DNA of 64,000 nucleotides from Scolanthus callimorphus (lineage: Eukaryota > Cnidaria > Anthozoa > Actiniaria > Edwardsiidae): NCBI GenBank assembly GCA_033964015.1, contig CM066923.1:10779879-10843878 (forward strand), written 5' to 3'. Positions 1 through 14,630 of this stretch are shown in pieces (position 1 is the stretch's first letter; each line of letters opens with the position of its first letter). Both the position numbers and the translations under genes were made by a program. The notes beneath the pieces were generated by a model. It was not told the DNA's origin and made no database searches. It was given only the letters and a program-made list of their open reading frames with translations.

Positions 1-263
1 TTGAGAACTTTCCGCGAATTCTCTTTTACTCGCAAGTAAACCAAGGCCAATATGTAGGATCACCTCTCATCGTTGAGAAAGGTAAATTTATGTGAATTTT
101 CGATGAGAGTTGTTCTCAAATCAAGAGAGCTCTTATTTTGGCAGACGAACGGTTTCCTGTAAGATATTCAGGCGGAAGTTATTATCAAGGCTTGCTCATT
201 TCCGTGGAGTGAATACGTTCTGGAGTGAATGATCATGAATGATTTATGTTATCTCTCCTCCAG
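1..263. other. Left-edge sequence upstream of SHIP exon 1
   Basis: No coding exon was recognised. The stretch ends in a polypyrimidine tract and CAG directly before ATG 264, so it is either the end of an intron after a 5' UTR exon to the left or the promoter/5' UTR itself. Confidence 0.4.
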
Positions 264-3118
264 ATGACCGCAGTTTGGCATCACCGAGCCATTAATCGGT
301 TGGAGACTGAGAAGTTGTTGTTGGGTTGCGGGAAGATGGCGCCTTCCTTGTCCGTGACAGTGAAAGTATCCCAACGCGTTCGTACTAAGCTTACTGTGAG
401 TGGACTTTCTCTTAGCGTCGTAAGGGAGTTTATTTGCTTTTCCTGGCAGTTTGCTTAGTTAAACTTCACAGCAAGACTTTATTTTCAATGGCTCTTGCCC
501 TGCAGGGAATTTTGTTGAAGTGCCAGGGTAGCCCCGATACAGCGAGGCTAAGATTTTTACTCCAGTTCACCGATCAGAAAGAAGAAGGGATTATTTATTA
601 AGCTTATTATGTGAGCTTAGCTATTCATTTTTATTGTATATGCTGAAAATGAAAGTACTTACCGAAAAAGCAGATACAGCTTCACTTGCCATGTACAGTA
701 CAGTGTTGGGTCATTTTGGACTAAAGCATTCAACCATGGTAGCTCAATGCTTGCAAAATTGACACTTGTATGCATGTGCATAATCAGTCATCAAGCTCTG
801 GATAGTCAGGCAGCTAAGCTAAAGCAAAATCAAATTGTATGTTTTGTGAAACTTTCTAGAAAATGGAAATAAAAAAATAATAGCACTTTTTTAATTATTA
901 GAATCAAGGACACATCCATCATTACCGGATCCTCAAGCAGACAGATGGCAGGTTGTACATGCAGGTAACAGATATTAAGATATTTGGACTGGAAGCTAGC
1001 AAATTTGGGTTTCCACAAAACACTGACCCCCGGTCCATGGACCTCTCGCGACCCCGGTCCATGGACCCCTCGTGGACCCTGGTCCATGGACCCCCTATAA
1101 AACAGGCATTTTTTCGAAAAAAAAAGTTGAGAGAAATATAGAAGCGACACGCAAAATTTGTATTGTATGAAAAAGAAAATCAGCGAACATGAACACAAAA
1201 AATGAGCCCACGATATCTCAAAGAGCAGTACCTCAAAGACATTAAATACGCAATGATAGAGGATTGCACAAGCAGGGCCGTAGCGCTTACTGGGCCCGGG
1301 GGGCCCGTGCCCCCCCCCCCCCCCCCCCCCCCCCCAGTTTTTTCCCCAAACCCCTTAAAACTCCCGATTTTGCACCCTGCATATCAAATTTCTCCTACAC
1401 ATGTGGTAATTTCGCATGCTCCACACTACAACGCCCCTCCCACACGCCCCTTCACACTACAACGCGTATCCATACGAAAACGCTTTAGAAAACGCATTTG
1501 AAAACGGTCTAGTGTGGACGGGGGTCTTACATGTAGCTTTCCTGTGTGACTTGTGTAATTCTCCATCATTGCGGATTTCATTAATAAAGGACGGCCTGGA
1601 AGGTTTCTGTGCATGATTTCTTTGATGTGCTGCTATAGGGCTCATTTTTATGTTCATGTTCGCCGATTTTCCATTTCATACAATACAAATTTTGTGTGTG
1701 CGCTTTTATATCCCTCTCGGCTTTTACTTTTTCGAAAAATACTATGTTTTTATAGGGGGTCCATGGACCAGGGGGTCCATGGACCGGGGTCCGCGAGAGG
1801 TCCATGGACCGGGGGTCAGTGTTTTGTGGAAACCCAGCAAATTTTTATAATTCAATTGCATGTTTTTTCAACTCACCTTTAGTCTGGCCTAGAGGGGAGT
1901 GCTAATGGATGATTTCAGCTGTAATGAATGTACATGCTGCATGTTGGTGTTACATTTCACACATCACATGCCGTGTATGTGTGTGTGTACGTGCATTGTG
2001 GTAGTTGTGTTACATATCAAGGGTGTTTCTAAGGAAAGTTGTGCATGCACTGGGCTGGCAATTGTGACCAGATGGTTACCTGGGTGACCACAAATCAGGG
2101 CTAGGTGACTAAAAATTTGAACTTTAAGGCGCCAGCTGGCGACCATATATTTTGGTATACTTTTCCAGCTTGATGCCACCTGGCGGCAAAAAGTAAATTA
2201 TGTTCAGGCGATCAGTTTTTTTTTGCACTTGGTCGCCAGCTGGCATTCTCGTTCCCAGAGCCTCTCGGTCATGCTGACTCGGAGGCTCTGGGCGCAGACG
2301 AAACTGGAAGTCCTAGAATCTAGGACATCCGGTATTGTCGGATATGCAAATTTGAAATGGAGAGCAGGAATCTCGGCCATTCAGAATCAACCTATATTGT
2401 CTGTTGCCAGAGCCTACGACAAACAACAAACAGTTGGCAACTAACAAAAAAGTTAATTTCCAAAAATCGTCCGTCAAAGTGGAGGAGAAACATTTTCAAA
2501 GTGCTTGATCACATGTACAGGTACTTATGGCAGGGTTCGTATGCATCCTGAAAATCCTGGATTTTCATTTCCTTCCTGGAAAGTTCTTGAAAGTCCTGGA
2601 ATGTTAAGGAAAATCCTGGAAAAATGTTTCAACTGAAATGTAGTTCAATGAGTCAGTTTGTGAATCTGATTTTGAGCTGCAAGTTATGAAATTAGCACTG
2701 TTATCATACTGCAACAAGAGTAAATAGAAAAGAAAGTATGTAAATTGATGTAGATGGGTCCAATATTAGTAAAGCAGCTTGTTTTTAAAGTGTGTATGTC
2801 TTTTTTTTTTTGGGGGGGGGGGATTTCTACCCCATAAAATCTCCTGGAAGCTCCTGGAAAAATAACCAAGACCTCATGGAAAATCCTGGAGTTTTGCCAT
2901 GTAGAAAGTGTACAAACCCTGTCATTGCAACAGTTTTAAAACTTTACCAGAATTGATCAAAGTCTCTTGCATACATCTACAGGCTGTTCCTGGTGTGGCA
3001 AATCACAAATTTGAGATGTTAGAGCAGATAGTCACATTCTACAGTCAGCCCAATCAAGGGTTGCCATGCCAACTCAAGTACCCTGTGCTTTCAAGTGAAT
3101 CTGCTGAGGAAGAGTCTG
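264..3118 (+). CDS. SHIP gene, SH2-domain exons 1-3
   Basis: Three exons build the N-terminal SH2 domain, which recruits the enzyme to phosphotyrosine motifs. Exon 1 (264-395) starts with WHHRAINR in one frame. The phosphate-binding strand GAFLVRDSES is in a second frame, reached by adding one G to the GGG run near 322-325. The frame returns near 386, just before the donor GTGAGT at 396. Exon 2 (902-964) encodes GHIHHYRIL and lies at the edge of a foldback element. Exon 3 (2983-3118) encodes KFEMLEQIV...YSQPNQGL, matching the YAQPNQGL of human SHIP2. Using the donor at 396 gives an SH2 domain of the same length as the human one, which is why it was preferred to GTAAGG at 420. Confidence 0.85.
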
Positions 3119-6100
3119 GTATGTATGCAGCCATACCATCTCATATAATATTATATCTCATACCATCTCATATCATATCATATCTCATGTGAAAATATAC
3201 GGTGTATCTCAGTGGCAGAAATCCCTGTAAAACACTGAGGATTATATGATAAAATATAATATGGAGGCGAGCTCTCCCAATTTTGAAGAAGGAAGTTAAA
3301 CTGTAGTTTATCATTAACACAAATTTTTGCTGAGGCAAGTGCCTCGCTCTCCTCATGCTGGCTATGGGCCTGCTTATTGCCAGACTCTAACCACATGACC
3401 CTGTTCTCCTTACAGATGACGAGGAAGAGGAAGATGAGGATATAGAGGAAGCAGATGAACCTGTGCCAGCAGCTAATGATGCTGATGATGCAACACACAT
3501 GATTAAGCAAAATTTGAGTCAAGTTAACACAGAGCAGTAAGTATGATTTACTTTTACTATAAAATGGTAACTCTTCTCTGTGAGACCACTTTCCAAATGG
3601 TGCCAGATTTTCTGTTTTGCTAATACTGTAAATTCTGTTACAGTTAGAGAGCTCATTCTTCCCCACAGCTCGTTCTTTGCCGAGCAGGTGTCTCTTTGCT
3701 TTCTGATCATCAGCCCAGCAAAATAAGGAAGAATTCGAGACCCTGTGTCCAATGGGTGTGCTAATGTTTGTTGTGATGATCTAATGCAGTAAGAAACCTT
3801 CAAAATAACACAATTACGCACATATCTACAATTCTATGACATTTATATCACTTATTCTTAAATAACTTTTAGACTAATCTAAAATAACTTCCTTGTACCC
3901 AGAGCAGCTCCTGGCTTGTAACCTCATGGGGGAGGCTCTGGTGACAGCCATTTATGCATGCGTGAGGTTTGATACAGAGCCGTTGAGAGAAAAACTTTCT
4001 GTGTGTGCCCCAACATTGACCGTCAGTCAATCAGCAAAAAGCCCTAAGTGGATGTCACCAGAGCCGCCTCCACGAGTTGATGAACCAGAGAGTTCTGGGT
4101 ACGAGAATGACTAAAGGATGAATACAAATTCCATGAGATTTTGGGCGAATTTTAGAGTTATCACTACTTTTATCCTTACCTCATAATTTAGCATAAACTT
4201 TTATGGGCTACAAAACTATGTCATGGCTATAGGACACAGAGGTCTTTAAATAGAGAGAAATAATATTTTTTCTGTTTATTTTGATTCAAATTGACTAGAG
4301 TTCGCTAAAATAGCATTGCTTAATATGGTAGTTCAAGTTCAAGTTTATTCTCTATATTATACAAATACAATTTTACAATTTTATAAATAATTTTCAGGGT
4401 TGATCCTGTGTTCTTGGCCTCACTAACTCATTACTTGGGTGAAGGTCTTTTACGGGATCTGGACACTGCTAAAAGTGGAGGACAGACGCTAGAAGAACTG
4501 CAGCAGCTTATAACTGTATCTTCTCAAGACCTGTTCAAGTATGTGTTGACTCAAACAGAAATGGGCCCATAGGGTGGGGTCTCATTTTTTTGGGGGGGAT
4601 GTCTCTTTTAGGGGCGATCTTGATCTCCTTAAGTTTTAAGGGAGACTGGTGTCTTTTAGGGCTCTAAGTCTAACACAGTGACAAACCTTGTAAGAAAGAG
4701 AGAGAGTACTTGATGACAAGATGATACTAAATGAGACAGCATTAAGGCAGAAATTTCTTGATGGGTATCTTTTAGGAGTGAAATTGAAAATTCCTGACAA
4801 TCATCCCCGACCAAAAAATAATAATGTGATTTTTATATCCACCCTGAAATTTACCAATGGTTATAGAGTTACCACAGTCACTGCGCTCTAAAATTCTAGG
4901 TTGTGCTAGAACCATTTGCTGAAGAGGCTGCTTATGGATTTTCTTCACTGGCCATTGTATCCGGCCATTGTACCAGGGCCCACAGTAATTGGTGTTAAAC
5001 TGCTGTGGTGTCCCCGCCCATGTTCATGTGACCCCATGTATGGGGATCCTCCTCGTCAAATATATTCTTGGTGAAGCTAAATAAATAAATAAATCTTGTG
5101 AGAAAATAAAAAAAAAAATGTGAAATTATGATTTTTTTTGTGATTGCTATTTCACTTGGTTTATTTTTCCAGGGAGCTTAAAAATTTGCTGTCTAGGCTG
5201 TCATTCCTAGAGAAGGTTTTCAGCACTGGAACCAGTGATAAATCCAAATTATTTGTAAGTACATTGTCCTTTAGGTGATTGGTTGTTGTGTATAGTTTCA
5301 TAAAATTCTATCCTCCCATTCCCCCCCCCCCCTTGACAGTTTCAAACTTCTAAAATTGAGGGGTCGACAGAGAAAAATTGCCCCCCATGCGTCAGTTATG
5401 TAGCAGCTGCTCGTAAGATCTAACGCTAACGGCTTGATGCACCTCATTGTTCTATTGTCTTCTTGTTCTATTCTTGTGTGTCCATTGTTTTCACTGAGGT
5501 GCATCAATCCTATATACAGTAGGGTGAGATCTTCCGATAGATTCTACATGACCTCCATGTGGAGGAGGCTATTCTAAGCAAACAATAAATTGATTTGATA
5601 CTGATAGTTGTATTTACTAATAGTTAAGTACAATACCAAATAATCTATGTAATAATTCTTACTCTTATTAAACAGCGATGCTCTGCAGTCCTTCAGCCAG
5701 AAGAGGTACAATAATTTATGATATAAATTGTGATCTGTTCAGAAATGCCTGCCCCACAAGTTGTTACCATCCTTTTTAATCATTTACTGAAAAACACTTC
5801 TCCGTGAGTGTTCTGACTACCGGTAATAAGAACATCATGCATGTGTTTGTTATTCACTTTGCGGCGAATTGCTTTTGATATCCATGATCGTATGCTGCTC
5901 GTTTTCTGAAAAAACTAGGAACGAATTGAAATAACGACTTTACATCTCGTTCAAAACCGAAAATTTAAAAAAAACAACTTTGCGTCCCATTTAAATGGCA
6001 CCTTTTAATGTTGTTCGAACATCTTTCTAGTTAATGTGGACGGGTTTTTTACCCATTCAAATGACTTTAGGCAAAAAACGGAAGGGTGTTTCAAAAACAA

Positions 6101-9100
6101 AGACCTCAAAATTACTTTGTAATTAACTCCTATAGGTTTTATTCAGAATTGGTGTAATTACTTTGCGATTGGTTTCGCTACAGTCATATGAAAACGTTCT
6201 AATAATACCGCACTGTGCTAGTTTTACTTCTTTATTCGGCATTCACGACGCTGCGAGTCACCGAGGCACATCATTGCTCTGTCGTAAATGTTCTTAAAAT
6301 AATGTCAGACATCTTGAATTTTTTTTAAACTATATCCACAATAAATATGCAGGTCTTTTTTTTCGAGGTCTTTATTTTTGAGGTCTTTGGTCTTTGATCT
6401 TTGTTTTCGAGGCAACCAAAAACAGAAAGCTATTATTATACCTTTTCATGCAGGGTCACATATTTAATACTCAGTTTTATAATGTTCCTCTTTATAATGT
6501 TCCTCTTCAGGACATCTCTGAATTTGATTTTTTAAATCATCTATTGGCTGGAGGTATTGCAGGAGTGAAATCTCTACACACTCAGGTAAACTATCTACCC
6601 TATCACACGTTTTGATTTCCCACTTCAAATGACTCAATCACAGGTTTCAGGAACTTTTCAAGTAAATTGGATACTGATGGTAAAACAATAGGCCAAAACG
6701 TCGAGAACTCATAGCCAAAATTCTTGGGGAAAAATGCTGGTTTGCTCAGGATTTATCCGTTGGATAAGCGTTTATCCACTGATAACTCTTAACTGACCCT
6801 CTAGGAACCGGCCCCTGGGGACTACAGCTTCTAATAAAGGCCCTGCTACATGACAAAGATGGCTCAATTATCCAATTCTAAACCTCAATTCTTCTACTGA
6901 ACAAACAGCAACTAATAAACCAATTTGACCAATGGTTGCGACCCAATTCCACTTGAATTCAATCCCTAAATTTTAGCTACGAAATCCGAACAGATACAAA
7001 AATAACCAATACAATCTTTTCTATACTCAACAATTACTTATAATGGCATTTTTATCCATTTGATTTTACACCATTGTCTCTTTGGTTGCCCCTGAATGGT
7101 GGTCCCAAGTGGTTACACCATCACAAAGCTACCACAAAGCACAAGGAATTTCTGCAGAAACCCCATGGGAAAAGCTGAATTTCCCATGGTAGAAGAATGG
7201 GAAGTGTTCGGATTTCCCATGGCTACCCTTGGGAATTCCAAACACTTCCCAAACGTGTGCCTTGGGAAATTTAAATTTTCCCATGGTGTTTCTGCAGAAA
7301 TTCCCTGTGAAAACTGATTCCCTTGTTGGGCGGTCATGAAGCCGAGCCTGTTGCGCACGCATACCGGAGAATTTGGACACAAAGGGTGCTTTCTATTTAC
7401 CAAAAATGTTCGATAATACCGGTGGGAAATCAAATGGAAAGCGTCATTCCCGGGAAATATTTTCGGAAATTTAGGACAACCTTTTGAGCTTGTCCAAGAA
7501 ACCGGTAATTTCGAAAATATCGGGATAACGCTTTCCTTTTGACATCATTCCTGCTTTTTTCCCCGGAAAGACGCTTTACATTTGATTTCCAAACGGTATA
7601 CCGAACATTTTGTGGTAAATCGAAAGCACCCTGGCCTATCTCGATTTTCAGTCGAGACACTTACGCGACTTTTCGGTTTGAAGCGTTCCATTTGAACACA
7701 GGAATTATGTACCGGAAACTCAAACCGAACATTTTTTGCAAATGGAAAGCACCCAAAGTCGCCTCAGCAACCATCTTGTTTACCATTGAACTTTATGCAT
7801 ACCGGTATGATGCATGTTGACATGTTTCAGGCTTACAAAGCTCTTGCTGAGGTGATCAGGATACACGAAACTACTGAAGGAGTGCAGGAAGTGGAGAAAC
7901 CACAGAAGAGAGTATTCGAGGTACAGTCTGTTCCATTTTAAATTATCGCTTTTACAAACCCTTACGAAGACAATAAACCAAGGTCCCGTCGGTTTTCCCT
8001 TCTTCCCTTGTTCAGGGAAGTTCCCTGCCTTGTTTATGGTGGACAACAAAGAACCCATTGTACTCTTCGTAAGAGTTAAAATAGATGATTGTCTCACCAT
8101 GCAAGTTGTCGCAAGTTGCGTGAACATTTGAACATGTTCAAAGTGAACGCAAGCTCGCGCAGTTATCGCAATTTGGTGGCCAAACAGTTCGCAAGTAGGA
8201 AAAACTTCCGTCCGCTCGCGTGAACTTACGTTTCGTTTGGCAAGGGCCTTATGTTTTGTTCTTTCTGGTTCGTTTTGTTTTAACCTCCTTGCTAACCTCG
8301 CTGGTTTTAACAAAACCAAAGAATCGCTAAACTATTACATGCATATGGACAGACTCGATTTTGTCATCTCTTTTTAGGTCCAAGATCGAACTCCTGGTTT
8401 TAAAACCAAAAATTATTTATCAGTTGATTACATTCAAGGTAAACAAACTGATTGTACTATACAATGTGGAGTTTTAGTTTTAGCCTGATTCTTTCTATAT
8501 ATTCAAACACAACTATCGTAGCTGGAAATAATTATTTGCACTTGACCTGACATTGTCCAATGAAACTCCTTGTTTGGTCGGACATATGTACATCTTGGTC
8601 GGAGATATCAGAAAATTGGTCGGACATAAACTTGTAAAAGAAATAACACAACGTGGCGGAGAGTAATGCTTGTTTATTGCGCTTTTATGAAAATTATTTC
8701 TGATATTGAATTCGTATTTTATTCTACACCATCTCTTTTATTTTGCAAAATTGTCTGCTTGTGCTTGGAGATAAATGGAGAGTTCACATTATTTCTCCAA
8801 ATTATATTCTCAGTTGTCACCGCAATCTTGAAAAACTTGATTGACCGGACATTATGACCGACCAAATCACAATTTTGGTCGGACATTTGCCGATGACCGG
8901 CAGTAATTTCAAGCTCTGACTATGCTCTTGTTTCTCACAGGAAAGATATCATTTCTTAAAAGCCAGAGTGATGTCCTGGACGATAGTAACACGTATGAAC
9001 ATAGTAAAGGTTTGTGTCCGGGAAAATGGAAAATATATTGTCATTGTTTACTGTATAGTTTCAAGTTTTGGCACTACAAAAAGTGTGCTGATAAACCCTG

Positions 9101-12100
9101 GGTGATGGCACTGCACTGCAAAATCACCCAGAGCTGCTCACTTGTTTGATTGACGGAAGCCAAACCGCGGTTTGTTTTTTGGTGTTGAGTTCGAACTGCC
9201 GTTTCCATAACGAGCTACGTAAGGGTAGGGTTTTCTTGCCAAGTCCGATTTTTCCTGAAAAAAAAGAAGAAGAATTGTTTTGAGACACTTTCACTTTTTC
9301 ATGTTTACCCAGAAGACCCTAGCTTAGCCCTCTATTCAAGCTGATTCATCGAGGTGCATGAAACCTTGAACACTGCTGCATGCCTAAGGTCAAGGTAGCA
9401 GAACCCACAGCCGAAAACAATGCAGTTGCACCAAAAATTTCCGCACGGAAACTTGGCGGAGCCTGTCTAATTGTTACCGCCCTATCTATGTTCAACAGTA
9501 TTGCAGCTTATCAAATCTAGAGATAATATGAAGAGACTTCTCATCAAACTGGAAGGAAAACCGCAAAAGGAATTTGACTTCGACGACGGCAAGGTAAGAA
9601 TTAATCGGATTTTTCAGTTGTTTTTTTCATTTTTTCTCTAATCACGGCCCGACATTAACTTTTTTTCGCTAGCGCCGTTGGCGACTAATTTAAAAAAATA
9701 GTCACAATGCAACATTTAGTCGCCACATAAACGTGGATCCCAGCTGAACTCAAGAAGATGGGGTGCCATTTGGCGACAAGCTCTATAATTTTGGTCGCCA
9801 AGCCCCCATATTTAGTCGCCGCAGAGTCGGGCTCTGCTCTTTGGCTAGAAAACTAACAGCTACAAATTTCAATGAAGATCTACCGAGTTTTGGGAAATTA
9901 GAAAATCAAATGAGAGCAATTCGCACATCATATTGTTCTGCATGGTTTGACAAATTGTTGATCGTATTTTGTTCCAGTCGCGCGAAGTATTTTGCCAACT
10001 TGTGCAGCAAGTCAAGAACCAGAGCTCTAAAGACTCTGCCCTTGAGAACATCTCCATATTTGTCGGCACCTGGAACATGGGTAAGATATAGCCTGATCCA
10101 CAGGCATCACATTTTTCTTTCAACAGCTCTTCGTGCCACAAAGGAGGCTCAAAATTAATCCTGGTTAGCTCACTTATAGAGTGCTGATCTGTAAATAGAT
10201 CGTGACTCATACCTCGGCCGGACCAACAACGCTAAGGGTCTTTTCCGAAAATAATCGAAGAGATGGTACTGCCTTTACATCTACATCTGCAAATGGCTTG
10301 ACCTTAGCGTTTTCTCTCGTAACGTCCTTGTCGAAGAAAACGTAATAGAGATAGTGGGGTTGAAAATAGTTCTACTGTGTTTCCTAAGCCTTTCGGATGA
10401 GACAATAAACCGAGGTCCCATATGCTTTCCCTTCTACTCCTGTTCAAGGTGAATGCTAAAGAACCTATTGCACTCTTCATAAAAGAGTAGGGGATTGTCT
10501 TCCGGTGCAGTGGCATGGCATTCGGCGAGATATATACACTGTAAACTTTGTAAAACAGCCGTCATGATTGTAAGCTGCGCGGCAGCAATTTGCGCCATCC
10601 AATGCAGCTCGTTAAAGGGGCACTCGCACGCTTAATTTTTTTACCACCTGTCAAAAATTAAGTATAATTCTAATCACCAAAAATACCTTTAAGTTTACCG
10701 GGAACAACCAAAATAACAGTCTAGGTTTGTTAAATGACTTTTTAACTGTTAAATCAATACAAATCTATAGTGTTTTTATCTATTATCAAAAGGATGGAAT
10801 TGGATTGCGATTTGAATTATTTGCTTGTCAGGCAAGCGTGCGAGTGCCCCTTTAAGTCCTCCAAGCTCTCCTTGTCTAGCGCTTTGAGTTCCCTCACGAT
10901 GAGGATGAGACTGCCCTTCCCCTCCCATGCCTCCCCCTCTCCAAGTAAACATTTGCCCTCCTACCCCGTCCCATTTCTAGTGTCAGAAGGCACTGTTGGC
11001 TTGATCCAAGGTGAAGAATGATCATCACTCAGCCTGTGTTCGTCATGTATTATGACCCTTCATCAGGTGACGCAGAGCCACCAAGGGACCTCCGCTCGTG
11101 GTTCAGATGCCAAGGTCATGGCACTACACGTGATACCGACGTAGCGCATTTCGCACACGATATTTACGCTATCGGCACTCAGGTATCAGCTTCATTTTAC
11201 GTACTTTTGTGATGATAGAGCAGATTTCGTATGACTGTGAAAAGTGCCGCGATAAAAGTTGTGCCGCGCCGCGACCGTGCCGCGACTACGCGATGCCATG
11301 CCGTATTTACAGCAGACCAGGTTCCGTTCCGCGACCGCGTCAGTGCCGCGCCGTGTCAAGGCTCTTTTTACCGTCATACGAAATCTCTAAAAGTCACCCT
11401 GCCCCGATATTACTCTGACATACAGACAGAACCAAGTATTTGCTAACGTTTCGAACGAGCAAAAATTTCAAGACATCAAGGTGCTCTGCCTTTGCCATTA
11501 AAGATTTTCATAGACACGGCACTATACTCCACCCACTAGTTCCTGTAACCTGCTCCAATTGTATATAGCACGAATTGGAAAGGCGTCCTTTTTGCGTGCT
11601 AACAACATGACCGTTTTCATCTCACGTCACAGGAATGCAGTTTGAGTGAGAAAGACTGGATTGGGAGGGTGAAATCAGAGCTGAAAAGGTTATTTGCCAT
11701 TGATTTTAAAACTGTAAGTAATGACCTTCAATATCTTTATAAAACCTATTCGAGAGATTCGAAATTTCCCCACAGTATCACACCTTGAAATCTGACGGTG
11801 CCTGTGAATTTCTACCTGACCGCCCTTGTAATAGACCTTTTTCCAAAATGGCCGCCGCAAATTCACATGTCTTAAAATTAAACTGACTGAAAATCAAATA
11901 CTGGCACTAGAAAGAGCATCATCACATTAGTAATCCTTTAAATTTTCGTTATGCCAATGCCATGTCGGCTGAAAAAACAGAGTCTGAAAATTGAAACTTT
12001 TACAGAGATTTGTATGACTGGGGGTATGACGCATACCCCCAGTCATACAAACGTCTGTAAATTTTCACATTTTTAACTTTCGTTTTCTCGGAATATATTG

Positions 12101-14595
12101 GATATAATGCAGCGAAATTTTGTAGTTTTACTAAAGTGGTGATGTGTGTTTTAGTGCTGGCGTTCATTTTAAACAAAAATCGATTTTAATTTTCGGCGGC
12201 CATTTTGGAAAAAGGTCTATTGTTTCCCCGCTGTATTTCTTTGTGCTTTACATTATCCAATCCACAGGCTTTAATAGTACCCACCCTGGTTGACTTAACC
12301 TATAACTGCCCATTTTTAGTCCGAAAGCAGGTCATTTTATGAGTTACAAAAAGTACTATCTGTCAATGACTCAACGTCAATAAAATGCCCCACTGAAACC
12401 GTCCTTCTCTAAAATGCCCTTTTATGGAGATTTGGAATCCCCAATGTTCTCCTTTATGGCCTTTCTGCGATTTTCATAATTCTGCGAACTCTACGCCAAC
12501 TAACAAACCGTGGTTTGGCCTCCGTCAATCAAACGAGTGAATGGACGATTCTACTGGGTGATTTTTAAAGCTAATACGGACTAGCTAGGCTTCAAAACCA
12601 ATTTTCCGCCTTAAAATGCAAACGGGACTTGGAGCAAATCCATGTGCTTGTCTTAAAAAGGTTTGATAGACGGAAGCCACGACGCAGTTTGGCATTCGGA
12701 AATGTCCAGTGGGAGTTCGCAGGATCATGAATCTCGCAGTAAAACAAGTTAAACTTCCACAGGTGGCGGTGTGTACGTTGTGGGAGATCCGTCTGTTGAT
12801 CCTGGTGCAACCCGACCACGAACACGTGATCAGTCACGTGCAGCAGTCGAGCGTCAAGACTGGTCTGGCTAACGCGCTAGGTATGACCAAGAGTCCATCA
12901 CTAAGAGTCGCAACCTCGGATTAGTGTTGTTCCCATCTGCGTCAAAAAAGTGTCTATTTTTAGTAACATTTTCCTTGTCTTCTGTGCGTCTGTCTGTTTG
13001 CTTGTGTTGCTGTTGCTGCTGCTGTTGTTGTTGTTGTTGTTGACGCTGTTTTTGTTGTTGTTGCTCTTGCTGTTGTTGTTGTTGACGCTGTTGTTGACGT
13101 TTGACGGCTAGACGACTAAAAATAGAACTACCTTGTTGTTACAAGTTACTTGTATGGCTTGGAGATGTGTATAGAGCGGTTTTCACATGAAGCAAATCAT
13201 GAGTAATTCACTATCCAATCAAATGAGATAGTAATTCAACAACAAGCCAATCAGAGAGCGAGGAAATACACCATCTCTCGCGAGCCTAAGTAGCGACAAG
13301 TAATTATGTAATTGTTTTCCCACGCGATCTGATTGGCTGGATCAAAGATCGTGCACTCGAGCAATCACAAGCCGAAGCAATCGCAATTACCGAGTAATTT
13401 ATAATTACTCACGACAGTCATATGAAAACCGCACTTTTACGTAAATCAGTTGATTAACTGTTTTTTTATAAATAGGCACTGTTTTGACGCTGATTGTTAC
13501 TTCTTTAAGACTGTTTTTCATATGTCGAGAACCGTCGGGAACGATCGGGGATCCATGGTTTCCCGACCATCCCCGTCAATCCCAGTCTTATGAAAACGCA
13601 TACCGTTAACTGTCGGCGACGCAGCGACATCGGCGATTGACTGCGATGCGATGCGATCGGGAAAATAGAAACCGTTTCTTTCCCGGTCGGATCCCAGAGC
13701 TCTCTAGAGAAAGACAGAGAAAGAAGAGGCGAAGAAAAATTTAGTTGATGCCTTTTTATTTAATTCATTTCAGGTAACAAAGGCGCTGTCGGGATCTCGT
13801 TTCTGTTTGGCGCGACTTCATTGTGCTTCATCAACTGTCATCTTGCTGCACGCGCATCAAGAATCATGAGGTATGACTTTTGTCAGCTCGCAGCCGAATC
13901 AGGCTACTGTTAAACTCGTAAATATGCGAGACATAGAAACGGGATATCGTGATGGGACGTCCCAGACAGACAGACAGATATTTTTATTTGGCATCGTATA
14001 CAAAAGTACATGGATAGGTAGTTCCAAATAAAAGTTATTTAAAAAAAAAGAGATGTAATTATTACTATGTAATTATATAGCATATATAGTGTCTTTCCGG
14101 AGGTGGCCTGCTTGCAGGCGGTACTGGGTGTTTTTCGGGACCGCGCGCCTCAAAATTCCAAGATGGCGCCCGATCATCGAACGGACCGGGTTTTCCGCGA
14201 TAAAAACACCCAGTACCGCCTGCAAGCAGGCTATTCCGAAGGAGGAAGCACTCATGTACAAATTTTGTAATGGCTTTCACATCCTCGCGTCTCAGGGTCC
14301 TCCCCTCACCTCACCTCCCCCCAGGGGAAAGAGGAAAAGGGGGAGCTGAGGAGAAGGGAGGGGAGGACCCCTGGCGCGCGAGGATGATGGGGCGCAAATG
14401 CTACTCGCTCAGTTGCTCCAATTTCGTAAACTCTACGATGGACGATGGGATAACATGGGATAAGCAGTTCTCTTAGCAGACTGACGTGGCATATGGGCTC
14501 AGGGATCAAAACCCGAAATATGGTCCAGATCAGGGCTCCAAGGAGCGGGCTCGGGGATCAAAACGTAGTAATATTCTAATATATAGTCTTCTAAT

Positions 14596-14630
<35 letters not shown>

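Noticed and set aside
3178..3666. 162-residue minus-strand open frame
   Set aside because: Antisense to the acidic SHIP exon 3416-3536; composition explains its openness.
7780..8319. 179-residue minus-strand open frame
   Set aside because: No recognisable domain. It overlaps SHIP exon 7831-7920 antisense and a SINE-like fragment (about 7960-8100), so it is judged chance.
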